Below are positions 22,275 to 34,905 of a DNA stretch of 64,000 nucleotides, in pieces. Source of the DNA: Flabesymbios commensalis (Eukaryota > Annelida > Polychaeta > Terebellida > Flabelligeridae). The notes below the pieces were generated by a model. That model had not been told where the DNA came from, made no database searches, and was given only the letters and a program-made list of their open reading frames with translations. The DNA lies in contig OZ024912.1 of the NCBI GenBank assembly GCA_964017125.1, forward strand, positions 61,978,282 through 62,042,281, read 5' to 3'. Within the stretch, counting starts at the first letter, position 1, and the number at the start of each line of letters is the position of its first letter. The position numbers and the translations under genes are program-made.

Positions 22275-22660
22275 AGATCATTATCACCTAATTTTATTTC
22301 TTTAATACGTGTCCTCATTTAAATGCTCCATGAAGGCTTCAGACCTACTTACACAATTGATCCAACCCGTGAAGTCTCCTGGCCAATATCCAGCATTGAC
22401 TCGTTATTCATTCTGAAAATCTAAACTAATCTGAGAAAAAAATGTTGAGCTGGTTGTAGTGTTTTACCTTCGCTTCGTGTGGTGTTGTGGTTGAAGATCA
22501 TATAATACACATGTAACTGTGTGACCACTAGTGAAAAAATTGTTTTTCATCAGGACCGCCGATGATCATTTTTATTACCTTCACGTGGTGCTTGATGGTC
22601 ACAGAGCCATATTAGAAATGTAATTTCAAGTCCTGAAATGAGTTAAACACCACACAATTA

Positions 22661-23058
22661 GTCGGAAATGACATTATTACACTTGATATCGGATCATTAT
22701 TTCAACAAAATGTAATATTTAATGCTTGTTTGCGGCCATCTTGAATTTTTCCTGTTAACGGCGAAACGCGACACACGATTCATAGGGACTTTAAGAAGGA
22801 GAGTGATATATCGTCCCTTTGGATATGAAAGGGTGTATCTGCCTCTTTGTAGAGTAGCAGTCGGAAATGACATATTACACTTGATATCGGATCATTATTT
22901 CAAAAAAAAAAAATATTTAATGTTTGTTGGCAGCCATCTTGGATTTTCCCTGTTAACGGCGAAATGCGACACAGAATTCATAGGGACTTTAAGGAGAGTG
23001 ATATATCGTCCCCTTGGATATGAAAGTGTGTTTCTGCCTCTTTGTAGAGTGGCAGATA
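22661..23058. repeat. 199-bp tandem duplication
   Basis: Units 22661-22859 and 22860-23058, each starting GTCGGAAATGACATTATTAC or a near match and containing GCGGCCATCTTGAATTTT or a near match plus CGTCCCYTTGGATATGAAAG. Confidence 0.85.
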
Positions 23059-23083
23059 CACGCCTTTCATATCCAAGGGGACG
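23007..23083. repeat. 77-bp palindrome, GGATATGAAAG family
   Basis: Arms CGTCCCCTTGGATATGAAAG and the complement at 23064-23083. In the second tandem unit only the hairpin is completed, so the arm pairing may have ended the tandem growth. Confidence 0.7.
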
Positions 23084-23744
23084 ACATGTCTATTAAGGGA
23101 TAGTCAGGCCAAATTTCAGCTCTAACAACTTATCAGTCCATAAAGTAAAATGACTAGCTTATTATCGATTTGCGGCAAATGAGAAATAACACCCGAAAAT
23201 GTGAGAAATGACCATTTCTTTGTTCGTCAAAAAAATATATTTCCCATTCATCAACTGGAATAAAGTTTCGATATTTCATTCTGGAGATATTATTAAGACG
23301 TTTTGCAATAACAAAAATTCTGTTGTAATTTGTTTGAGGTATATTAACAAAGTGAATAAAAAATTTATATATATTTGTGTGAATGAAATAACAGCTAAAA
23401 TATTATAATTAAAATATGTATTATTTTATTAGCATTTATCCTGCTAAGTTAGATTATATAAATTTTCAGCCACTTCAAGTTGTGTCTCGCCACCGCGACC
23501 CACAACTTCTAGTGGCTGAAAATTACTAAAATTTATTTAATTTGAGCACAAACATTTGCAAATCCTGATGTTTAGGCACACATTTCATTCCCAATAACAG
23601 TGATTTGGTCGAATAATAAAACAGATTAAAAACGACAATAGTCGGGATCAGCAGGAGAAGGGCTAATATTAGGTGGGATGTTTTTTTGTATTAAACGCTT
23701 AATGTGCTGATTGGAACAATGCGATGCAATATCTTGGTTATAGT
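23084..23744. other. AT-rich DNA with one ACTTGAAGTTGTG hairpin
   Basis: The hairpin at about 23469-23521 has arms CACTTCAAGTTGTG and its near complement, and its right flank (AATTTGAGCACAAACATTTGC) matches that of the copy at 21052. Otherwise no gene or repeat. Confidence 0.55.
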
Positions 23745-25600
23745 CATTACCAGGGTTGTTTTTTTATTGTGTTTACTGGGCATTCTCTGAAATAAGGCCG
23801 TCTTGATTCAGTTCACACAGTATTATTAGATTTGACCTAGGTATTATTAGACGCCCAGACCATTGTTCTGACTGTCTATTGAGCTCTATGTGGCCGTCTG
23901 CTAAGCATTATCTGGAAGAGACAAATAGGCTGCATTGGTCCAGCATCAGTGTAATGTATTTCCAACGTTTTCGACGTTGCCAATATTTAGCCAGCTTCGA
24001 GCCAATGTTGCGTGTTTTTGGCTAATAATGCTTGGTACCCCTATGTTTGAGCATCTCAGGCACTTGAACACAGGACCCGCATTGAACACACTGCTCTGTG
24101 TGACGGATCGAAAGAGGGGTCGCCGGCTGTACCCCCTCCATCCAATCTGTTCACGTACCCGAAACAAAACCATGACCATATAATATATAAGCTTCATATT
24201 TCTAAAAAAATCGGGGAGCCGTACCCCCCTAGGGCACAGCCAGTTGTAGACATATAACTTTTTAGATAGAAAACGGCGCTTATCTACATCAAAACAATGT
24301 TGGTGTATTGATGGTCTAATTTCTGCAATGCTGGCCCATCATTAAGCGACATAATTTGAATGTATTCTGTTTGTTGGGATATGATACTGACCCAGTATTA
24401 CTTTTTATGCTGAGCAATACCAGAAATTATATTTTATTCTCTTGATTTGTTTATGATTTTTGGTGAATGTCAAAAAATATATAAGCATGAATATAAACAT
24501 GATAAATAATTAAATATAACATAAATATTATATTGGGAAATTTTAATTTCAAATTAACATACATTGCTTAATAATTGACAATAAAAAAGTTTTATATTGT
24601 ACATACCAAATATTTATTAACGACTGGGAAAAATCAAGAATCAAGTTATTGTGATGAAGCACGTCTCACCAGCAACTGTTCATTTTTCTAAATCACACCA
24701 GGTTTACTTTTCTCATCAGTTTCTATGCGCACACAACCCTTCTTCTATAAATGGGCATGTCCAAATTTTATCAGTAGACAAAACTTAGATTCATGGGAAT
24801 TTTTTAGAGTTTAAGGGTGGGGTGGGGTAGACACAGGGGAGGGGTTCTGATAACGACTATGTCCGATAATCAGTTCAGAACACGGTATTATGTATTAGAT
24901 AATTAGTGAAGAACACTGTATTATTAGAAAGAAGCCTCTGAGGGCGGAGCCCGAAGACGCTCCTTTCTAATAATACCGTGTTCTGATTATAATACACCAA
25001 CATTGTTTTGATGTAGATAAGCGCCGTTTTCTTTCTAAAAAGTTATATGTCTACAACTGGCTGTGCCCTAGGGGGGTACGGCACTCCGATTTTTTTAGAA
25101 ATATAAAGCTTCAAACATGTCAAAGGGCGAATTATAATAATACATATGCCTTATAGGGTCGTGGTTTTATTTTGGGTACGTGAACAGATTTGATGGAGGG
25201 GGTACAGCCGGCGACCCCTCTTTCTATCCGTCACACAGAGCAGTGTGTTCATTGCGGGTCCTCTGTTCAAGTGACTGAGATGCTCTCAAACATAGGGGAA
25301 CCAAGCATTATTAGCCATAAAACACGCAACATTGGCTCGAAGCTGGTTAAATATTGGCCAACGTCGAAAACGTTGGAAATACATTACACTGATGCTGGAC
25401 CAATGCAGCCTATTTGTCTCTTCCAGATAATGCTTAGCAGACGGCCACATATAGCTCAATAGACAGTCAGAACAATGGTCTGGGCGCCTAATAATACCTA
25501 GGTCAAATCTAATAATACTGTGTGAACTGAATCAAGACGGCCTTATGTCAGAGAATGCCCAGTAAACACAATAGAAAAACAACCCTGGTAATGACTATTA
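23745..25600. mobile_element. Foldback element, both arms present
   Basis: Left arm 23745-24313 and inverted right arm about 25000-25600 (570-600 bp), with ~690 bp between. Outer ends read ATAGTCATTACCAGGG and its complement. The spacer holds a 73-bp palindrome (24911-24983), and a second such palindrome lies just outside the right arm (25597-25655). No transposase is visible, and I could not confirm a target duplication. The arms hold a ~85-90-codon open frame that is present three times in the window and shifts length freely. Confidence 0.75.
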
Positions 25601-25675
25601 GAAAAGAGCCTCTTCGGGCTCTGCCCTCAGAGGCTTCTTTTTAATAATACCGTGCTCTTCACTAATTATCTAATA

Positions 25676-26129
25676 CATCATACGTGGCGTTCAAAACATC
25701 ATGAGGGAATCCAGCGGACAAAACACAAAGACCAGCGAGAAGGACTTTATGTGACTTGTCATATATTGATTTCAATCAGAGACATGTCGCGTCGCCTTGT
25801 TATCTTCGCTCAATCTTTTGCTTGGTTTAGACGCACCCAGTGACACTTTGATTAATATCCAAAAAACCTAGACTTCTCTGGTGCCCCGGGAAGAAGTAGG
25901 CCCAGAACTGCAAATCAAAAGATAAATTATGTGTTGTTACACGCTCATATATGATGATATGATCTACACGTCCCGCATCGGGACATAGATATATTGGATT
26001 GGTAGATTAAAGGAAGACAGCGACGATTTGTCTTCAGTCCACAAATGTTGTTCTCTGACAGGATGGTTACTTGTATCATGGAGTTTTAGGTTTATTACTG
26101 TATTATTCAAAAAAAAATTGTACTAAATA
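25676..26129. other. No gene recognised
   Basis: Unassigned DNA after the foldback element. Confidence 0.45.
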
Positions 26130-26270
26130 TATTCCAATAGTGTAGTCATTCTGGCAAAATAATCTGAACAAATTGCTAACAAAGGTTTTATGATGTATTA
26201 TGGTAGATATAGGTCCCGACTAACATTTCCAAAAAGGCCCAAGCAAAACTGTTTAAATTCGAGAAATTGC
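26130..26270 (-). repeat. Dispersed repeat, inverted partner of 28175-28330
   Basis: On the minus strand it reads GTTTTGCTTGGGCCTTTTTG, ACCTATATCTACCATAATA, CCTTTGTTAGCAATTTGT and CCAGAATGACTACACTA in the same order as 28175-28330. The two copies are clearly diverged. Confidence 0.75.
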
Positions 26271-28174
26271 CTAAAACTATTTCCCTATACACTATACACA
26301 AAAATCGAGGGGTTTTTTTATTTTCCAAATGTTAGGTATCGTTGCATATTTTTTCTGAACACCAGTAATCGATTGCAGCTATCAGATTGACTTCAAATGC
26401 AAAGAATGGTTGATTTAAAGTTGATTTAGCGATTTTTCAGAAAAAATAATGATATTTTAGCTGATTTTAATTTGTTTAAGTATATGAGTATATGATGTAT
26501 TCTTGTTTAAATTATTCTTGTTAGCCTAGATAATATGGTCACGTATTTAGGGCCTAATGAGTAGCTTGTGTGGCGGAGTGACCTCCTACGATACTGGTAT
26601 TTGGTTTATAAGGGGGGAAATACCCCCTTGATCACAATTCACAGCTATTTATTCACCCCTATTTCACGATCACATGTATTTCCAGATGTTCGATCACAGT
26701 CACAGAAAATTATTAGCCACATTCATACTGCGATTTTCTTAAATGCAATAAATGAAAAAACCATCATGTAGACTAAAATTTCTATGAGTAAGAAAAACAT
26801 TTTTTATAACGGATAATTCATTATATCACAGTTATCGGGAAAAAATCATCTCTGATCACACTTCACAGGTATAATTAGAAATCAAATCACATATAACAGG
26901 TAATTGTCCAAATCACATATCACAGCTAATTACAAGCCCTAGTAACGAATCACGGTTAAAAAAAGCTCAAATAACGGATAACGGAATAGGTATACCCCCC
27001 CACCAAAGTATTATTATTGATCACATGAGTCTTTTAAGTGTATATTTTAAGTCAAAGAAACAACTCAATTGCGAGCGATCACTAAATGCTCGTTGCCTAA
27101 AGTTATGCTAAATTTTTTCTCCAATATCAGTGTCATCAAATGATCCCTTTTTTATTACAGTTCAATATTTGTATTGGATAATCACCATTTGTCGACAGAT
27201 AATATCAAGTTCATGAGTCAACAAGTTATAATAGCGAGGTTAAGGAGAGAGTTTGACTCTGGGGTTGAGTTCTCTTAATGATCTATGCCAATGGTTACAA
27301 CATGATATCCACGTATTTCACAGTTTAAGAACTGATATTTCATGTAGAAAATGTCTCTAATGGCAAAGGTCAAAGGCTCTTACCGCAGCGATATAAAAAA
27401 GTTTTGTTTGTCATTATACTATTTATGCTTTGACATAATTTCCTAAACATCAAAACTAACAAAGGATGAACTTTATGGAAGTATTCGATAAAACATTTAG
27501 AGCAGATGTAGCTTGTGAAAACATTTAAATTAATGTATAAAGAAAATTCAACGACATTTTTTATCTTGAGTGTATCAGATTACACAATCTCGAACACCGA
27601 GTTAAATAATATACATCGCCATATATTATTGCCTACTGAATGCAATGTACATGGGTTCTCATTGTTAAAACTTGAGACTCAAAGGCTTAGAATTAATATG
27701 ATAATAAGCATATACACAATGCAATTGTGGATATTATTCATGTAAGTATTTCGAATTGACATTACAAATGTACATAAGTGATATAATATATACATCACAA
27801 ATGTTGGTTTGAAATCGTCTTTTACTATTAAAGTTACAAAAAACGTTTCAAATGGTTCTTTTTTGTGATATTCAGATTCCTTGACCCTCAAAACATACAA
27901 ATCCATATATTACATTAACAATTTGCATAGTTATTGGTGAAGATATCTATGTGATGTTTAGCATAATAGCTAGTGCATATTGCGGTCATCTTGAATTTCG
28001 CCATTCTGCGAAAAAGGAGACATGTAAAACAATGTCAGCTACCCAGGTATTGTTCTCTGACAATTACTCAACACATTTCTGATGTTAGTTTGGTTGTAAA
28101 AAAGATGCCATCACTCCATTTTTTCTCCACATTATGTACCCCTGGCGGGCTGACTATTCGTCAATTTAACAAAT
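26271..28174. other. AT-rich DNA, no gene recognised
   Basis: Between the two inverted repeat copies. A patch at 26620-26960 repeats ATCACATATMACAGSTAATT-like phrases. No coding region is convincing. Confidence 0.45.
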
Positions 28175-28330
28175 TTGAACAGGAGTTTTGCTTGGGACTT
28201 TTCAGGATTGCTAGCTGGGTCCTATATCTACGATAATAAATCATACAACCTTTGTTAGCAATTTGTCTAGATTTCCGTAGATTTAGAGCCAGAATGACTA
28301 CACTACAAATATTTTAGAATGATACTGACT
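28175..28330 (+). repeat. Dispersed repeat that spans the duplication start
   Basis: Homologous to 26130-26270 in inverse orientation. The tandem duplication begins inside it at about 28228; only the part after 28228 recurs at 41318. Confidence 0.75.
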
Positions 28331-28521
28331 ACTTGACATGTGAGATTTCTGTCCCATCCATCAGTATCATTTATATATGTCATATTCAGCATTGAAAATC
28401 AAATGATATAGAAAAATTTAAGGGTCATGGTCACGCTTTTGGAAGGGCATTTTGGTTCTTTATCATGTTTATGCCGTACAGTCGCATCATACCCGGAGTA
28501 GCAGTGTACAGTATGAGATAA

Positions 28522-28797
28522 TTAAGTATTGGGATGACTGACTAATTTTGAATTAAGGTGTGTGATTAAACATTGTGGGCGCACAATGTGATGGCACGCA
28601 TGCGCAGCATGGTCGAAGTCCACAGTAGTGGGGTCTGCCGCAATGTAAATATTATGGTTCAGTGAAGCATAACGAGAAAGCTGTTTTTTAAATACCAAAA
28701 AGTGTAAGCGATTAACGTCGATTCGTAGGTTTTCGATGATTTTCGCATACAAGATGCGATGTACCAACGAAATATATGAAACAGCCGCTGATCGCAC
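28522..28797 (-). CDS. Small open frame kept in both duplicate units, unknown
   Basis: 91 codons (with LVHRILYAKIIENLRIDVNR and FDHAAHACHHIVRPQCLIT). The paralogue at 41608-41889 keeps about 80 codons with a few substitutions and a different N-terminus caused by an indel. No domain, signal peptide or known family recognised. At ~2% divergence an open frame can persist by chance, so I rate it unlikely to be a gene. Confidence 0.15.
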   Translation of the reverse strand: MRSAAVSYISLVHRILYAKIIENLRIDVNRLHFLVFKKQLSRYASLNHNIYIAADPTTVDFDHAAHACHHIVRPQCLITHLNSKLVSHPNT

Positions 28798-29198
28798 GAC
28801 ATGTGCCGTATATTCCGTATTAACTATTCTGTTTTTATATGACTTTACATTTTATGTAGCTTATAATTCTATTATTCGTAACGTTTCAAAATTTCAACAA
28901 TGCGTATCATTACAAATCTAAAATATCTACAATAAGAAGCAGTATGCTGCATCATGTTCATTATGATAACTCCCTGTATCCACTCATACCACCCATGTCA
29001 GTGAACCTTGAAATCCATATAAAATATGTCAAGTGAAATTAAATGACTTTTAACATATTTTAAATTGGAAGATATAGACAATAGTATGCTAATTTGCATC
29101 TTCGCACCCTGTGACATTAAACACCCACCGACCGTCTGTCATTCGGGTAGTTCCCGATAACGACACCTCGGCTTTTGGGCCCACCATTATGGAACAGG

Positions 29199-29311
29199 GG
29201 CCGTATTCTCGTACAAGTTACGATATATCGTAGGCTTCTGATTGGTCGAGATGGCCATCTCGACCAATCAGGAGCCTACGATATATCGTAACTTGTACGA
29301 TAATACGGACC
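29199..29311. mobile_element. 113-bp near-perfect palindrome, TACGATATATCGTA family
   Basis: Two ~56-bp arms meeting at GAGATGGCCATCTC with almost no loop. Each arm itself contains the palindrome TACGATATATCGTA. The unit 2 copy is at 42276-42388. A single arm is present at 34847-34905 and, split by an insertion, in unit 2. Confidence 0.85.
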
Positions 29312-30014
29312 CTGGTTTGCCATCATACAGCACGAAACCTTCATAAACATCTATCAAAATATTACCCACACTTGAAGAAATATTACCCTTTTTCTGCTAG
29401 AATATCAATAAAACTCTTAGTAATCACGCAAAATCAAAACGTTTTAAATATAACACATGTGAAAAGACATCATTTTCAGCGCTACTTTACCCGACAAAAA
29501 TTGATAAATCTATAATTATATTGCACGTCGATTTGTTGTGCTCGAATACTCGCTAATTGCGATCAGAATACATTTTTAATGTATGTACAGACACAAAAAT
29601 ATTTTTTAGAAACATTAACCTGAGATATAGGTGAAGAAAATAATAAATACAATCAACATGACCACCATAGAAGTTCTAACTATTTCAGCGCTTGTATATT
29701 TAACTAGAAAAACATGCTCATTAATCTCTCTTTATATTATATTTATTCGTGGGCAGAGAGTTCATAATGCATAATTTATTATGAAAAACAGTTAAAATTA
29801 GCCATTATTAGGAAAATGTTTTTACTATTCAATGATAAATGGCAATATTGGATTAGTTAAAAATTAGCATCCTTAACGATTGATCAAATAAAAACTTTCC
29901 GATACTTTATTAACAATGTATGGTATAACCGGCGATTTCAACTCTTAACATTATTGATAGAGTTGCCTAAACAGTAATGTAGTAAGATGTATGTTAAATC
30001 TATAAGCACCCTTG

Positions 30015-30263
30015 TTAACCCTTGTCCTGCTGAATTGCTGCAATTGTATTTTTCGTCATTCGAAGCTGGAATTGCTAACGCAAATTCCAGCTTCAAATGA
30101 CGAAAAATATTACTATTTATGAAAAAAATACATCTCTAAAATTAAATTATTTGATCAACTAAGCATCTACTAAAAACTATTTTATCAAAATGAGGTGATA
30201 TTTTTATTGATCTAAAACATCCTTAACCCCGTATATATCCGGGTATAGCAGGACAAGGGTTAA
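30015..30263 (+). mobile_element. TTAA MITE family C
   Basis: 249 bp with perfect 17-bp ends TTAACCCTTGTCCTGCT and AGCAGGACAAGGGTTAA. Internal hairpin at 30055-30110 with arms CGTCATTCGAAGCTGGAATT and the complement, around a GCTAACGC loop. The paralogue at 43465-43714 has lost the left TTAA (TGAG). Confidence 0.9.
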
Positions 30264-31699
30264 AATTATGGGAATCATTAAGAAACATGAAATATTGCTA
30301 TGTTGGTCCGAGGCGTTACTACTGGGAATTGAGGAGTTGCTATTATTAAATAATAAGTAATGTTGTCACGTCTTATGTGGTGGATATGTTTTGTCCATAA
30401 GTCAGTTCAGAAGGCCGGCACACCATTGTGGATGCCGGCCGTTGATGAGGAAGCTGCAAAGTGGAATTTACAAAAATAAAATGAAAAAAAAATGTCTTTA
30501 TTTTTAAATTAAACTCATGTACCAATTATTTTAGTTAAATATTATTTGAAATGGTACAGCGTTTGGTATTATTTATGGATAACTGTTACTCATGGAGTTT
30601 TACCACTTGCATGAGATTAAAATGTTACAATTACGAATTTCTGAAGCTTTTATTTGTCATTGCTGTTTTGAATAATAAGGTTTATATAAATGTCGACAGC
30701 AGTAAACGAGAAAAAAATTATGTCAAGGAATGACATTAAAAATAGATGCGATTAATTTTTATTTAAAACTGCTGTATTTCATTAAGTTATTTAAATTACT
30801 TTATTTTAATTTTTTTTCGTACATATGATGCATGCACCTAATGCAGGTACTCTAAATACGTATTTTCAAATTTGTACAGGTCGTAGCCTAGGTACGATTT
30901 GTGCTGATATACTGCTATATAATTTTTTTAAATGTGTATAGGGTATGGTAAACTGTCAAAATAACATTTTTTTACATTTCAGTTTAAAAGAATATTTTGG
31001 TATATTAAAGTGTATGTAATTGTCGACGACAGTAAATAGAAAAATTGTGTCATTCTGTTAAGGCTGAAAAATTTAAGAACTAAAAACATAGTTGAGATTA
31101 GTTTCTATTAAAACATATATCATTTATTAAAATTATATAAAACTTTTTTTTATCATTTAAATGTTTTTTTTTCGTGAATACTACAAGTATTGGAAACGTT
31201 TAATGGGTCTTGTAACATTTGTAGATTTATAACATGTATATTGGAATATATTATTTTTAAATAGTTCTTTAAGGTATGGTGATTAAACTGTCGAAATTAC
31301 GTTTTTTGGTTAATGTTTCGAATATGAAAGTTTAGATAATTTCCTACAACAAAAAATAAATAAATTTATTTAGGTGAAACGAAATCGCCTTTTGCGAGGC
31401 CTATCATGAATATTGTCATTTATGTCACGATAGATATTTCTTATCTGCTTACTTGTTAAGTAAGCAGATACTGCATTTTGGCTTTGCACTGCAGAGCTAC
31501 TGTCTCTTACAAAGCTATTGATCTTAAAGAAAACATCCAGTGTTTAGCCTTCTGAAGTGCGATCTTCTAAAGGGAGTGTTGAATAAATAATGTTCATGCG
31601 ACATAGACATCCGTCGATCCATTAAACCATAATGGTGGTACATCAAAGATTCACTTAAAAAAATCCGAATAAACTTCACGTAAATCATCTCGCCTATTA
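30264..31699. other. Very AT-rich DNA, no gene recognised
   Basis: Runs of A and T with two related segments starting near 30541 and 31000 (CTGTCAAAATAACATTTTTT and GTCGACGACAGTAAATAGAA phrases, compare GTCGACAGCAGTAAACGAGA at 30690). This may be an old internal duplication. Confidence 0.4.
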
Positions 31700-31916
31700 C
31701 TAAGTGAAATATTTTTGTATAACCCATGGAGACCAAAGGGTTTTATTCAGTTTAATATTATCATAAATGTCTTTATTTTGTTCTTTCCGCTTCATTTGAA
31801 TACCTATGTTGTGGCCTACAACCATTTTTTTACAGCGCGGGGATCGTTATCTGGTTATTAGTCTACAGACGTCAGATTTTGACGTCTAAAGACGGTCCCC
31901 GCACCGAAAGGGTTAA
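31700..31916 (+). mobile_element. TTAA MITE family A
   Basis: The left end lacks TTAACCCT; the right end CCGAAAGGGTTAA is intact. The hairpin is diverged. The paralogue is at 45101-45318. Confidence 0.75.
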
Positions 31917-32462
31917 TTTGTTGTCATTTCAACAACACTGCACCAAGTAAAGGAGAAACCCCACCCGGCTTTCCCGGTTAATATTAAATCGCCTAATTTG
32001 CATAATTAATTGAAGATGGGGGCCGATGTGCACGGTTGGTGTTAAAAACTGTTAACACTGGTAAACAAAATGTGAAACAAGGACATTACATTATGAATGT
32101 TTCATTGACTACAACAGTTAACTGAGAGAAGTTTATTAGAAAGCCTCAGAACCATGATGGCAGGAAAGAGTTGTTGGATATTCTTCTGTGTCCGTGACTG
32201 CATGACAAAATCCATGGGAAATCTGGATTCTGCGCTTATCCCATAAGGTGGAATCTGTTCTTTTGTATGGAGTAAAGAAGGTCGTGACCTTGAGTTGCCG
32301 GGTCCGATCTGTTATCGATGAAAGCACATGTGGACGCATTCGATGTCAGCCATAGAAACAGGCCGAAAAATGCAATAGAATTGTGTTACTTGTAATGGAA
32401 ACCGTCACCTCGAGGTTACACTGGCTGCTACAGTCGATTTACTGAGCTGTTGTGTCAGGCCT

Positions 32463-32714
32463 TTAACCCTTTAAGCCCTCACGATGCATTAGAGCAGCAT
32501 TTCACATCACTGAAAAAATACTTAATTTTCCTACAACCAAGGGTTTTAAAACGAAAATTTCCATGAAAACGGCTTACCAATACATGGCAATTTTCTTCAA
32601 TTTTTAAACCACATCAAATCATCTTCATCCACTACAAGTCGTGAATTGCGGCAGCAATTCGCGGCTTGTAGTGGATGAAGATGACAATGGTTAATCCAGG
32701 CTTGAAAGGGTTAA
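32463..32714 (+). mobile_element. TTAA MITE family B, complete
   Basis: TTAA at both ends, full hairpin at about 32622-32680. The paralogue at 45711-45936 is shorter because the hairpin centre is lost. Confidence 0.9.
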
Positions 32715-33860
32715 CCCACAGCACCATCAGTGATTTCCAATTTACCTTTTTTCTCTCTTCTCTTTCACTGCTGCAGTATATCAGACCAAATAAGGACAAC
32801 AGCTGGCAATAAAAACAATTGACAATCAGCCTAAGTGTTCCACAGCTGCGATTAGATGCACAATGTTAAAATGAAACTGCAATCCGCGGTCTGGTCGTAA
32901 ATGGTCAGCGCCACGGTTTCGTTTATCCATGCTGCCCAGGCCGAGTGACCGGTGGCACTTTTACAGACGTGAAATGACCACATCGTTTACTGGTATTTAT
33001 GTGACTTGTTGTATCGCTAAATGACTGCTGTTCAGCTTGTCAGTCCACACTCTATTTACTGGTGCTGGCCATGGAAAACAAAGCACACACACAAAAATAT
33101 CATATTTGTTCTCCAGGACAGGTTAGAAATGTATGTAGGCTTCCCACTGTAATATTCCAGAATTCATCCTGTAGATTTTTTGTTTTGTTTTCTCTACCTA
33201 CGGGCTAGGATTTCACGCAAAGTATACAATTATATCTTAGATCAATATCATTCTTTCATATTTCTATCTAAGTATTGGAAATGTAACAAATCGGATTTTT
33301 AAATGTATGTAATGAGATGCACTCCTACAATTATCATTGTGATATGTGATAGAACGATGTTTTCTCGAAGATAATTACAAGAATAGTGAAAAAAGATTCT
33401 CTTGACAAAGGAAAATCTGCAAAATGACACCTTGGTAAAAAGGAAACATGACGCCAGATTCGTTTGTGACGGCCATGATTAATCATACTGCAGAATAAAT
33501 CGTCTACTAGTAATGAGCAAAAGATAAATGATGCATAATCATGATAACAAAAACTATAATATTTAACATGCTCAAGGTGTATTTCAACTTCGTTTAATTA
33601 ACACCCTTAAAATGTGACATTATAAAATTTAAATTATTGCCGACTTGGAGTTGTGTCTCACTACCGCAACCCACAGCTTGAAGAGATTAGAATTACTTAT
33701 AGATATACAATTTAAATTCAAATGTATTTATGACAATCTTGCAAATTTTATGCTCATATCTCGAATAAATATTATGCTCAGTAAGATGATTTTTTGTACT
33801 ATGTGTTCACAGTTTGTTTACCATGGCGATATATTTAGCCGCGTGAAGCCGGTTCAACAA
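32715..33860. other. No gene recognised; one ACTTGAAGTTGTG hairpin relic
   Basis: Imperfect hairpin at about 33645-33690. The rest is shared with 45937-47053 in unit 2 without further structure. Confidence 0.45.
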
Positions 33861-34690
33861 TTGACTCTTTAACCGCAAAATTATTCGATTGTAATTTTCA
33901 CGCACTTGAAGTTGTGTCTCGCTGACGCGATCCACAACTTCAAGTGAGTGGAAATTATTCAGATTTGACACCATCGAGGCCAACTACTTTAAATCTTGCT
34001 GATTGATGTCACGTTTTCTCTCCAACATGTTTTAAGGCTGATATGCAATATGGTAATATAAAAAGTTTAAAGCTGCCCCTTGGGAAGAAATAATTTCAAT
34101 TTTGTCAATTTTAAAAGTTTAATTTATATGAAGCTATATAACCTACTGATCTTAAATAAAATATAAAAATGTAACAAAAACACTGTTAAGGCACTGAAAA
34201 AGACGAAACAATCTATATTTCCAAGACATATACTATAGGCCCTAAACAAGCTTCTTTACAGCATACCACAGTATAGACGGCAAATACTGACCATATCAGA
34301 CGGCATGTTCAAAGTAACCACATAGTTGAATCAATAGCTGCCGCCCTTAATTGCTGTGGGAATGGGTTGATCAGGGGAGGGTTCCCCCGCTACACCGAAT
34401 GTCTGCTCAACGCTGGGCCGACGGCATCAACCTGCGGCCCAATGCTGTAGGAACATTTAAACGCCCTTTAGCAGGTGTTTAGGTATACAAAAGGTTTGTT
34501 TGGGTTACAGTAGGATTCATAGAAGTGTGAATGAAAAATATTTTAAAAAAACTAAAAATCCCGTAAAAAATAAAATCATGATCTGTGGGATACACTACTT
34601 CATTACAAAATAAAAAAACAAAAAATGATGTCATCCCAAGGAGCTGCTTTAAAAGACGAATATCTTCAGTACCGGCGGTTAAAGGGTTAA
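33861..34690 (+). mobile_element. TTAA MITE family D (~830 bp) with ACTTGAAGTTGTG hairpin
   Basis: Left end TTGACTCTTTAACCGC and right end (complement) TTAACCCTTTAACCGC agree over 16 bp with two changes. It contains the hairpin 33901-33950 (arms CACTTGAAGTTGTG). The paralogue is at 47053-47889. A related end occurs at 758. Confidence 0.65.
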
Positions 34691-34846
34691 CATTAAAAAA
34701 ATGTGTAAAGTTGGTTTAATAATCAGCATCCAGAAATAGAAAAGCATTCAAATCGGGGTTGTAAAATAGATCTAAGAATACATTTTTTTCAATTAGGGGT
34801 TAGTTTTTAGTCAGATCTGATATGTTTGTTGGGCAAAACAACCTCG

Positions 34847-34905
34847 GGCCATCTCGACCAATCAGAAGCCTACGATATATCGGAACTTGTACGAGAATAC
34901 GGGCC
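34847..34905 (+). repeat. Single arm of the TACGATATATCGTA palindrome; empty target site
   Basis: Matches one arm of 29199-29311. TACG at 34871-34874 is the undisrupted equivalent of the site that is split by a 6.5 kb insertion in unit 2 (48065-48068 and 54585-54588). Confidence 0.85.

Noticed and set aside
32136-32339. 67-codon frame kept in both units (also 45364-45588)
   Set aside because: Several amino acid changes plus differing C-termini at about 2% DNA divergence; no domain. Chance persistence is likely.
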